In this document: in pieces, positions 18,858 through 27,140 of the stretch
Layout of the letters: every line of letters begins with the position of its first letter
Position numbering within the stretch: the first letter of the stretch is position 1
Assembly: GCF_000306945.1 (NCBI RefSeq)
Contig: NC_018518.1
Location: 2,418,001 to 2,482,000, forward strand
Length of the DNA: 64,000 nucleotides
Source: Bordetella pertussis 18323
Lineage (GTDB): Bacteria > Pseudomonadota > Gammaproteobacteria > Burkholderiales > Burkholderiaceae_B
Direction: 5' to 3'
Position numbers and translations under genes: made by a program
Notes under the pieces: generated by a model
Databases searched by the model: none
Told to the model about the DNA's origin: nothing
What the model saw: the letters and a program-made list of their open reading frames with translations, nothing else

Positions 18858-20971
18858 TCGCCATTGCCTCCAATGAGCGCCGTCACGCGTACCACGCGCT
18901 CATCGGGGATCTCGGCATTGGAAAGCACGCCCAGCTGCGGCAGATGGTGCCTGAGAAAGCGCGACAGCGGCGCGCGCAACGGCGGCGAGGTCAGCAGCAC
19001 CGGCGCGTTGCCCTGCGCCTCCTGGCGCGCCAGCGCGGCTTCGGTCTCGCGCAGCAACGTCTCGGCCAGCCCGGGCTCGAGGCCGCCGCTGGTGGCCATG
19101 GCCTGCGTCAGCACGCGCTCCAGGCGCACGTCCAGCCCGATCACGCGCAGCTCGCCTTCGCCCGGGAACCATTGCTGGGTGATGGCGCGTCCCAGCGAAC
19201 GGCGCGTCAGCGCGACCAGTTCGTGCACATCGGGCTGCCCGCCCGCGTTGGCGGCCAGGGCCGCCAAGCGCGGCGCGTGCTCGGACAGGGTATCGACGAT
19301 GGTGCGCATGTCGCGGATCGGCACTTCCTCGGCCAGCAGGCCCTGCAGCACTTTCTGCAAGGTGGTGAGCGACAGCGTCTTGGGCACCAGGTCCTCGACC
19401 AGCTTGGGCGATTCGCGTCCGATGCGTTCGATCAGCGCCTGCACTTCCTGGCGGCCCAGCAGGTTGTCGCCGTGGCGGTGCATCAGGTGGTTCAGGTGGG
19501 TAGCCACCACGGTGCTTGCGTCGACCACCGTGTAGCCGGCCACCTGGGCCTGGTCGCGCTGGCCGCTGTCGATCCACAGCGCCGGCAGGCCGAAGGCCGG
19601 GTCGGTGGTGGGCGTGCCCTTGACCTGCATGGCCACGCCGCCCGGGTCGATGGCCAGCTATTGGCCAGGCATGGCCACGCCGCGACCGATTTCCACGCCC
19701 GAAAGCAGGATGCGGTAGTCGTTCGGCTTGAGTTCCAGGTTGTCGCGGATGTGCACCACCGGCGGCAGGAACCCCACGTCCTGGGCGAATTTCTTGCGCA
19801 GGCTGCGGATGCGGTGCAGCAGCTCGCCGTTCTGGGCATGGTCGACCAGCGGGATCAGGCGGTAGCCCACTTCCAGCCCGAGCTGGTCCACCATCGACAC
19901 GTCTTCCCAGGTCGCCTCGGAGGCCGCCGCCTGCGCCTGGGCGGCGGCGGTCTCGGCGGGTTGCTGCGCCTGGCTGGCGGCGGCCAGGTTGCGCTTGTAG
20001 ACCATCCAGCCGCAACCGGCCAGCAGCGCGGCCAGCGTCAGGAACGCCAGGTGCGGCATATTGGGGATCAGGCCCATGATGCCGACGATGGCGGCCGTCA
20101 GGAACATCACGTTGGGATTGGAGAACAGCTGCGAGAGGATCTGCTGGCCCACGTCCTGGTCGGTCGCCACGCGCGAGACCACCACGCCGGCGGCGGTGGA
20201 GATCACCAGCGCCGGGATCTGCGCCACCAGGCCGTCGCCGATCGTCAGCAGCGTGTACACGCGGGCCGACTCGCCTACCGACAGGTCGTGCTGGGCCACG
20301 CCCACGATCAGGCCGCCGATCACGTTGATGACCATGATCAGCAGGCCGGCGATGGCGTCGCCGCGCACGAACTTGCTGGCGCCGCCCATCGAACCGAAGA
20401 AATCCGACTCCTGCGCCACCTCGGCGCGGCGCTTGCGCGCCTCGTCCTCGCCGATCAGCCCGGCGTTCAGGTCGGCGTCGATGGCCATCTGCTTGCCCGG
20501 CATGGCATCCAGGGTGAAGCGCGCGCCGACTTCGGCGATCCGCCCGGCGCCCTTGGTGATGACGATGAAGTTGATGATGGTCAGGATCACGAACAGGATG
20601 ATCCCGACCGCGAAATTGCCGCCCACCAGGAAGTGGCCGAACGCCTCGATCACCTTGCCGGCCGCGTCCGGGCCCTGGTGGCCGTTGAGCAGCACCACCC
20701 GCGTGGACGCCACGTTCAGGGACAGGCGCAACAGCGTGGCGAACAGCAGCACCGAGGGAAACGCGGCGAAATCCAGCGGCTTGCGCGTGAACATCGCCAC
20801 CAGCAGGATCATCACCGACAGGGCGATGTTGAAGGTGAACAGCAGGTCCAGCAGGAAGGTGGGCAGCGGCAGCACCATCATGCCCAGCACGAGCACGATG
20901 AGGATGGGGCCGGCCAGCAGCTTGGCGTTGGCGGCCCCGTTGGTTTTCAGCATGGAGAGCAGCGCGCTCAT
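18854..20971 (-). pseudogene. flhA: Flagellar export gate protein FlhA, interrupted by an in-frame amber codon
   Basis: Major inner-membrane component of the flagellar export gate. The reading frame is continuous for 706 codons, normal length for FlhA. Codon 438 is TAG (19658-19660) in the context GVAMPGQ-stop-LAIDPGGVAMQ. Both sides are in the same frame and both are good FlhA: the N-terminal transmembrane part has the conserved FIVITKGAGRIAEVGARFTLDAMPGKQMAIDADLNAGLI, and the downstream part has WIDSGQRDQAQVAGYTVVDASTVVATHLNHLM. One C-to-T change in CAG explains it. The stop falls inside the cytoplasmic domain, so the 437-residue product would lack most of the substrate-docking platform. 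An ATG at 19636 could reinitiate the remaining 260 residues. Confidence 0.9.
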
Positions 20972-20974
20972 TCG

Positions 20975-22129
20975 TCAGGCTCCTTGGGCGGCGGTCGGGC
21001 TGTGCGGGTCCAGTTCGGCCGGTACGACCAGCGCCGTCGGCGCCTGCGGCTCGCGTCCCAGTCCGGGACGCCAGCTGCGCAGCTGGAACACCCACGCCAG
21101 CACCTCGGCCACCGCGGTATAAAGCGCCGTCGGGATTTCCTGTCCCAGTTCGACGTGTTGATGCAGGGCGCGCGCCAGCGGCGGCGCCTCGAGCGTCGGG
21201 ATGCGATGCTCGGCGGCGAGCTCGCGGATGCGGGCGGCGATCAGCCCGGTGCCCTTGGCGACCACGCGCGGCGCGCCGGCCGCGCCGTCCGCATATTTCA
21301 GCGCCACCGCGTAATGGGTCGGGTTGGTCACCACCACGTCGGCGCCGGGCACCTCCGACATCATGCGCCGGCGCGCCATGGCGCGCTGCTGCTGGCGGAT
21401 GCGGCCCTTCACATGGGGGTCGCCCTCGCCTTCCTTGTGTTCCTGCCGCACATCTTCCTTGGTCATGCGCAGCTTCTTCAGATGGTTCCAGATCTGCCAG
21501 GGCACATCCAGCAGCACCACGAACAGCAGCGAGCCCACGATCAGGGCGCTGCACAGCGCCACCAGCGACATGGCGCTGGTCAGCGCGGCGCTGGGCGCCA
21601 CGTGCATCAGGCCCAGCATGTCGTCGTGGTAGTGCCAGATCACCCAGACCGCCACCCCGCCCACCAGCGCGGCCTTGGCCAGCGCCTTGACCAGTTCGAC
21701 CACGGTCTGGGCCGAAAACATGCGCTTGATGCCCGACCAAAGGCTCAATTTCGAGAAATTCGGCTCCAGCGGCTTGGTCGAGAAGACAAAGCCGCCCAGC
21801 AGCACCGCCGACAGCACCGCCACCACGGCCAGCATGCCGAACATGGGCAGCACCGTCAGCAGCGCCCGCCCGGCGCCATGCACCGCCTGCTCGACCATCA
21901 CGCCCGGGTCCTGCGCCACCCGCGGCTCGAACCCCAGGCCACGCCGCAGCACGCCGGTCAGGCCCTGGTACAGCATCGAACCGCTCAGCCATACGCCCGC
22001 CACGCCGGCGGCCAGCATCATGAACGTGCCCAGCTCGCGCGAACGCGCAATCTGCCCCTCCTCGCGCGCCTTTTCCAGGCGCCTGGGAGAGGCGGCTTCG
22101 GACTTTTCAAGATCGCTTTCTTCGGCCAT
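20975..22129 (-). CDS. flhB: Flagellar export switch protein FlhB
   Basis: Inner-membrane export component that switches substrate specificity from hook to filament; 384 residues, full length. The N-terminus (EESDLEKSEAASPRRLEKAREEGQIARSREL) is typical. Four membrane helices lie between about residues 35 and 215. The autocleavage motif N-P-T-H is at residues 269-272. The conserved VVAKGTGLIAARIRELAAEHRIPTLEAPPLARALH follows. It ends 3 bases before flhA. Intact, but its partner gene flhA carries a stop. Upstream, only about 145 bases remain before the IS110-family element. Confidence 0.95.
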   Translation of the reverse strand: MAEESDLEKSEAASPRRLEKAREEGQIARSRELGTFMMLAAGVAGVWLSGSMLYQGLTGVLRRGLGFEPRVAQDPGVMVEQAVHGAGRALLTVLPMFGMLAVVAVLSAVLLGGFVFSTKPLEPNFSKLSLWSGIKRMFSAQTVVELVKALAKAALVGGVAVWVIWHYHDDMLGLMHVAPSAALTSAMSLVALCSALIVGSLLFVVLLDVPWQIWNHLKKLRMTKEDVRQEHKEGEGDPHVKGRIRQQQRAMARRRMMSEVPGADVVVTNPTHYAVALKYADGAAGAPRVVAKGTGLIAARIRELAAEHRIPTLEAPPLARALHQHVELGQEIPTALYTAVAEVLAWVFQLRSWRPGLGREPQAPTALVVPAELDPHSPTAAQGA

Positions 22130-22288
22130 GCTCGACGCTTCGTTTGCAGCCCGGATGCGGGTTGTGGACTGCCCGCCGAGATTCTAGGCGGACGGCCCGC
22201 GCGGCGATAAGCCAAGAAGCGGGGGGAAAGCGGCGTTATTCCGGGATGGCGGCGGCCGGCGCGCGGGGGTGCCTTGTATCTTTCCTCC

Positions 22289-22440
22289 GGTGGTGATTAG
22301 CTATCACCACCGCGCGCCGATGACCGCGAGTTGGTGCCCAAAGCGAGGACTTTGTGGGACAGATAGCGGCTCGGCAGCGCACTGCTGGGCCGGCGAGACA
22401 CTGGACGGTATCGTAGGGCGAGGACCCTGTATGTACAAGG
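22289..22440 (+). ncRNA. Predicted bridge RNA of the IS110-family element
   Basis: Between the element's left end and its transposase lies a 5' hairpin (9-bp stem GGTGGTGAT / ATCACCACC, 22289-22311) followed by two guide loops. Target loop: GGTGCC at 22333-22338 equals the left target flank; CAAAG-CGAGGA-CTTTG forms a hairpin at 22339-22354; GGGACAG at 22356-22362 is the reverse complement of the right target CTGTCCC (23485-23491). Donor loop: GACGGTATC at 22404-22412 equals the element's right end at 23477-23485; AGGG-CGAGGA-CCCT forms a hairpin at 22415-22428; TACAAG at 22434-22439 is the reverse complement of CTTGTA across the left junction (22273-22278). This is the arrangement described for the IS621 bridge RNA. 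Exact transcript ends are unknown. Confidence 0.8.
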
Positions 22441-22443
22441 CAA

Positions 22444-23469
22444 GTGGGCGCAGTGGCTGACAGCAGTTTGTTATCTGCAGGAGGCCAAGTCCATGTTTTC
22501 ATAGGTATTGATGTATCAAAGGCCAAGCTGGATTGCACGTTGCTGACGGCTGAGGCTGACAAGCATAAGACCAAGGTGGTGGTCAACACCGCCGCGGGCG
22601 TACAAGCCCTGCTGGCGTGGTGCGCCAAACACGGCGCACAGCCGGCGCAGTTGCACGCCATCCTGGAGCCTACGGGTCTGTATCACGAGCAAGCGGCCAC
22701 GGCGCTGCCCCAGGTCCGGGTCTCTTTGGTCAATCCCGCCCAGGCCCGGGACTTTGCCAAGGCCTTGGCGCTGCGCTCCAAAAATGATGCGCTCGACAGC
22801 TACGTGCTGGCTCGCTATGGACAGACGCTGAGCCCGGCGCTGTGGCACCCGGCGCCCTTGCATGCGCGTCAACTGCGCGCCTTGTTGACGCGACGCGAGG
22901 CGCTGAGCAAGGATCTGTTGCGTGAGCTCAATCGCAAAGAGAAGAGCCAGTTCAGCCCCTCGGCGCCCTTGGTCGATGGTTCCATCGACAAGGCCATCGC
23001 GTTCTTGCGCGAACAGATCAAACAAATCGAGCGGGCGATCGATCAGCACATCGACAACCACCCCGACCTCAAGCAAGACTGCGAGCTGCTGAACTCCATC
23101 CCCGCCATCGGGCCTCAGGCCGGCAACGCCATCCTGGCCGTCATGCACAATCGGCATATCGACTCCGCCCAGAGCCTGGCCGCCTATCTCGGGGTGGTCC
23201 CTGTGCAGCGCCAATCCGGCAGCAGTCTGAACAGCTGCGCACGCCTGTCCAAAGCCGGCCCCTCCCAGGTGCGCGCCACGTTATACATGGCGGCCCTGGT
23301 TGGGACCCGCCACAACCCCCACATCCGCGCCCTTTACCAGCGCCTGCTCAAAGCAGGAAAAAGCAAAAAGGCCGCGCTGGGCGCGGCCATGAGAAAACAG
23401 GTGCATCTGTGCTTCGGGGTCCTCAAAAACCGCATCCCCTACCAGCCCAATTACGCCATGAACGGTTGA
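22444..23469 (+). CDS. IS110-family transposase / recombinase
   Basis: DEDD-type recombinase of 341 residues from the longest start. The N-terminal RuvC-like part shows GIDVSKAKLD, ILEPTG and KNDALDSYVLARY. A coiled-coil-like middle follows. The C-terminal Tnp domain has the IPAIGPQAGNAIL helix-hairpin-helix motif and SGSSLNSCARLSKAGPSQVRATLYMAAL, where the catalytic Ser of this family lies. The start is doubtful. The frame is open from a GTG at 22444, but the best Shine-Dalgarno (AGGAGG, 22479-22484) serves an ATG at 22493 that reads MFS-stop in another frame. One more T in the TTTT tract would give MFFIGIDVSK in frame. This copy may have lost its native start. Confidence 0.9.
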   Translation: MGAVADSSLLSAGGQVHVFIGIDVSKAKLDCTLLTAEADKHKTKVVVNTAAGVQALLAWCAKHGAQPAQLHAILEPTGLYHEQAATALPQVRVSLVNPAQARDFAKALALRSKNDALDSYVLARYGQTLSPALWHPAPLHARQLRALLTRREALSKDLLRELNRKEKSQFSPSAPLVDGSIDKAIAFLREQIKQIERAIDQHIDNHPDLKQDCELLNSIPAIGPQAGNAILAVMHNRHIDSAQSLAAYLGVVPVQRQSGSSLNSCARLSKAGPSQVRATLYMAALVGTRHNPHIRALYQRLLKAGKSKKAALGAAMRKQVHLCFGVLKNRIPYQPNYAMNG

Positions 23470-23484
23470 CTGCCAAGACGGTAT

Positions 23485-23586
23485 CTGTCCCCGCAGGGAG
23501 GGCGCCTGTCCCAGCGGGGACGGGCACCTGGGGCGCTGGCAAGTAGAAGTCAGCGGGAGCCAGTCCCCGTTCGGGGACAGGCTCCC
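23485..23586. repeat. REP-like palindromic repeat cluster, first unit split by the IS
   Basis: Remnant CTGTCCCCGCAGGG is the right half of the unit interrupted by the IS110 element. It is followed by a degenerate unit GGCGCCTGTCCC...GGGCACC (23501-23528). A strong hairpin unit follows (23555-23586: GGGAGCCAGTCCCC / GGGGACAGGCTCCC). All share the GTGCC-tGTCCCC arms of the 37-kb array. The last unit could also act as a transcription barrier. Confidence 0.8.
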
Positions 23587-23712
23587 GGGTATATTGCTTT
23601 TTCTTATGTTTTCACGATTTCTTATTCTTTGTGGAAAAATAGGCGCGTTGCTAGAGTGCTCAGTTCCGCGGGGCGCTGCGCCCCGTCCACCTCTTCCTGT
23701 GGAGCACGCGCC

Positions 23713-24501
23713 ATGAACTTCTCCTTGCGCAAACTGCTGCTTGCCGGCCTGGTGCCGCTGGCCATGATCGGCACGGCCGTCCAGGCCGACGACCTGGCCG
23801 CCATCAAGGCGGCCGGCGTCATCAAGATCGGCACCGAGGGGACCTACGCCCCGTTCAGCTATCACGACGCCAGCAACAAGCTGACCGGCTTCGACGTGGA
23901 GATCGGCCGCGCCATCGCCCAGAAGCTGGGCGTGAAAGCCGAGTTCGTCGAAGGCAAGTGGGACGGGCTGATCGCCGGCCTGGACGTCAAGCGCTACGAC
24001 GCCGTCATCAACCAGGTCGGCATCACCGATGCGCGCAAGGCCAAGTACGATTTCTCGGACCCCTACATCTCGTCGCAGGCCGCGCTGATCGTGCGCGAGG
24101 ACAACCAGGCCATCAAGTCGTTCGCCGACCTGAAGGGCCGCAAGTCGGCCAATACCCTGACCAGCAACTTCGGCAAGCTGGCGCAGAGCTATGGCGCCGA
24201 AGTGGTGCCGGTGCAGGGGTTCAACGAAGCCATCGACCTGCTCATGTCGGGCCGCGTCGAGGCCACGGTCAACGACAACCTGTCGTTTCTCGACTTCAAG
24301 AAGCAAAAGCCCAACGCCAAGGTCAAGGTGGCAGCCTACGACAAGAGCAAGGAGTTCAGCGAATCGGGCGTGCTGATCCGCAAGAACAACCCCGAGCTGC
24401 AGGCCGCCATCAACAAGGCGCTGGCCGAGCTGAAGGCCGACGGCACCTACCGGAAGATCTCCGAGCAGTACTTCGGCGCCGACCTGTCGGCCGCCCAGTA
24501 A
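23713..24501 (+). CDS. Amino-acid ABC transporter, periplasmic binding protein (FliY/TcyJ-like)
   Basis: Periplasmic solute receptor of 262 residues for a polar amino acid. A signal peptide runs to about residue 25 (LLAGLVPLAMIGTAVQA-DD). The mature protein has the family-3 pattern GVIKIGTEGTYAPFSYHDASNKLTGFDVEIGRAIAQKLG, then WDGLIAGLDVKRYDAVINQVGITDARK and FSDPYISSQAALIV. The start is the ATG after GGAGCACGCGCC. It heads a three-gene ABC operon. The closest family feel is cystine/polar amino-acid binding, but the substrate is not certain. Confidence 0.9.
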   Translation: MNFSLRKLLLAGLVPLAMIGTAVQADDLAAIKAAGVIKIGTEGTYAPFSYHDASNKLTGFDVEIGRAIAQKLGVKAEFVEGKWDGLIAGLDVKRYDAVINQVGITDARKAKYDFSDPYISSQAALIVREDNQAIKSFADLKGRKSANTLTSNFGKLAQSYGAEVVPVQGFNEAIDLLMSGRVEATVNDNLSFLDFKKQKPNAKVKVAAYDKSKEFSESGVLIRKNNPELQAAINKALAELKADGTYRKISEQYFGADLSAAQ

Positions 24502-24567
24502 AGCCCGCCGCCGGCCCCGCCCGGCGGCGCCGCCCCTCCCCGCCCGCAACGCACAGGAGCCCCCATC

Positions 24568-25244
24568 GTGCCGGCCTGGCTACAGCTCATGCTCGATTCG
24601 TTCTGGCCCCTGCTGCACGCGGGGTTGATGTTCACCGTGCCGCTGACGCTGCTGTCGTTCGCCGCGGGCCTGGCGCTGGCCTTCGTGGTGGCGCTGCTGC
24701 GGCTGTTCGGCCCCTGGCCCATCGTGGCGCTGATGCGCTTCTACGTCTGGCTGATCCGCGGCACGCCGCTGCTGGTGCAGTTGTTCGTGATCTTCTATGG
24801 CCTGCCCAGCGTCGGCATCGTGCTCGACCCGCTGCCGGCCGCCCTGATCGGCTTCACGCTGAACGTCGGCGCCTACAACTCGGAAGTGATTCGCGGCGCC
24901 ATCGAATCCATCCCCAGGGGCCAATGGGAAGCGGCCTATTCGCTGAGCATGACGCGCGGCCAGGCCATGCGCCGCACCGTGCTGCCGCAGGCCGCGCGGG
25001 TGGCGGTGCCGCCGCTGGCCAATTCGTTCATCGCGCTGGTCAAGGACACCTCGCTGGCGGCGGTGCTGACCGTGCCCGAAATCTTCCAGGCCGCCCAGCG
25101 CATCGCGGCGGTGACCTACGAGCCGCTCATTCTCTATACCGAGGCGGCGCTGATCTACCTGGTGTTCAGTTCGGCCCTGTCCTCGCTGCAGGTGCGCCTG
25201 GAAAAACGCTTCGGCCAGCACGCCGTCTTCGCGGAGCAACATCG

Positions 25245-25248
<4 letters not shown>
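24568..25248 (+). CDS. Amino-acid ABC transporter permease (HisM/TcyL type)
   Basis: Inner-membrane permease of 226 residues with about five membrane helices. The N-terminal GLMFTVPLTLLSFAAGLALAFVVALLRLF, YVWLIRGTPLLVQLFVIFYGLP and the EAA loop GAIESIPRGQWEAAYSLSMTRGQAMRRTVLPQAARVAVPPLANSFIAL are typical of the HisMQ family. The start is GTG with a CAGGAG Shine-Dalgarno. Its stop overlaps the ATPase start (ATGA). Confidence 0.92.
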
Positions 25249-26015
<767 letters not shown>

Positions 26016-27060
26016 GTGTGAAGATTCAATAGGTTGTATGCATGGTTCATCCGAACCGGATTTGAGAAACTGGAAATCGCCACCCCCCCAGTTCACTCAA
26101 GGAGCCCGGCCGGATGAACACCCATAAGCATGCCCGATTGACCTTCCTACGTCGACTCGAAATGGTCCAGCAATTGATCGCCCATCAAGTTTGTGTGCCT
26201 GAAGCGGCCCGCGCCTATGGGGTCACCGCGCCGACTGTGCGCAAATGGCTGGGCCGCTTCCTGGCTCAGGGCCAGGCGGGCTTGGCCGATGCGTCCTCGC
26301 GCCCGACGGTCTCGCCCCGAGCGATTGCGCCGGCCAAGGCGCTGGCTATCGTGGAGCTGCGCCGCAAGCGGCTGACCCAAGCGCGCATCACCCAGGCGCT
26401 GGGCGTGTCAGCCAGCACCGTCAGCCGCGTCCTGGCCCGCGCCGGTCTGTCGCACCTGGCCGACCTGGAGCCGGCCGAGCCGGTGGTGCGCTACGAGCAT
26501 CAGGCCCCCGGCGATCTGCTGCACATCGACATCAAGAAGCTGGGACGTATCCAGCGCCCTGGCCACCGGGTCACGGGCAACCGACGCGATACCGTTGAGG
26601 GGGCCGGCTGGGACTTCGTCTTCGTGGCCATCGATGACCACGCCCGCGTGGCCTTCACCGACATCCACCCCGACGAGCGCTTCCCCAGCGCCGTCCAGTT
26701 CCTCAAGGACGCAGTGGCCTACTACCAGCGCCTGGGCGTGACCATCCAGCGCTTGCTCACCGACAATGGCTCGGCCTTTCGCAGCCGCGCCTTCGCCGCG
26801 CTGTGCCATGAGCTGGGCATCAAGCACCGCTTTACCCGACCTTACCGCCCACAGACCAATGGCAAGGCCGAACGCTTCATCCAGTCGGCCTTGCGTGAGT
26901 GGGCTTACGCTCACACCTACCAGAACTCCCAACACCGAGCCGATGCCATGAAATCCTGGCTACACCACTACAACTGGCATCGACCCCACCAAGGCATCGG
27001 GCGCGCTGTACCCATCTCCAGACTCAACCTGGACGAATACAACCTATTGACAGTTCACAG
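26016..27060 (+). mobile_element. IS481, copy 1
   Basis: 1045 bases between CTAG on the left (26012-26015) and CTAG on the right (27061-27064), giving the familiar 1053-base unit when both are counted. The ends are inverted repeats: TGTGAAGATTCAATAGGTTG at the left, and the reverse complement of the right end reads TGTGAACTGTCAATAGGTTG. The matching CTAG flanks indicate a simple insertion. It differs from copy 2 at only a few bases. Confidence 0.96.
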
Positions 27061-27064
27061 CTAG
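26114..27064 (+). CDS. IS481 transposase (copy 1)
   Basis: DDE transposase of 316 residues. An N-terminal helix-turn-helix (VCVPEAARAYGVTAPTVRKWLGRF) is followed by a second winged/HTH segment (ITQALGVSASTVSRVLARAGL). The integrase core has Asp in LLHIDIKKLGR, Asp in LLTDNGSAF and Glu in NGKAERF. The reading frame ends in CAC AGC TAG, where the TAG comes from the duplicated target, so the stop is host-supplied. Pro at residue 28 and Thr at residue 94 differ from copy 2 (Ser and Ala). Confidence 0.96.
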   Translation: MNTHKHARLTFLRRLEMVQQLIAHQVCVPEAARAYGVTAPTVRKWLGRFLAQGQAGLADASSRPTVSPRAIAPAKALAIVELRRKRLTQARITQALGVSASTVSRVLARAGLSHLADLEPAEPVVRYEHQAPGDLLHIDIKKLGRIQRPGHRVTGNRRDTVEGAGWDFVFVAIDDHARVAFTDIHPDERFPSAVQFLKDAVAYYQRLGVTIQRLLTDNGSAFRSRAFAALCHELGIKHRFTRPYRPQTNGKAERFIQSALREWAYAHTYQNSQHRADAMKSWLHHYNWHRPHQGIGRAVPISRLNLDEYNLLTVHS

Positions 27065-27140
27065 GGCGCCCGCCGCCGCCGTGCCGGACCGCGCCCCCCG
27101 CGCGCCGCGTCCATGCCCTCCTTCCTGCCTCCGTATTGCC

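Larger units (their letters stand above)
22275..23486 (+). mobile_element. IS110-family insertion sequence (IS1663-type) inserted in a REP-like palindrome
   Basis: The ends were deduced from the flanks. The left flank reads GGGTGCCT (22267-22274) and the right flank CTGTCCCCGCAGGG (from 23485). Together, sharing CT, they rebuild the repeat unit seen intact at 37076-37187. The element is therefore about 1.21 kb, has no terminal inverted repeats, and is bounded by a duplicated CT core, as known for IS110 elements such as IS621. It holds about 170 bases of structured non-coding DNA at the left and one transposase gene. The IS1663 name is from recognition of the family in B. pertussis and was not verified. 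Confidence 0.85.

Noticed and set aside
22289..22311. Hairpin as an attenuator or terminator for flhB
   Set aside because: It lies inside the IS110 element and on the side of the element's own guide RNA; no U-run and no relation to the flhB leader.
22276..23486. Shared GTATCT near both IS ends as terminal repeats
   Set aside because: Reading the flanks against the 37-kb repeat places the true junctions at the CT core; the hexamer is partly donor sequence and IS110 elements lack inverted ends.
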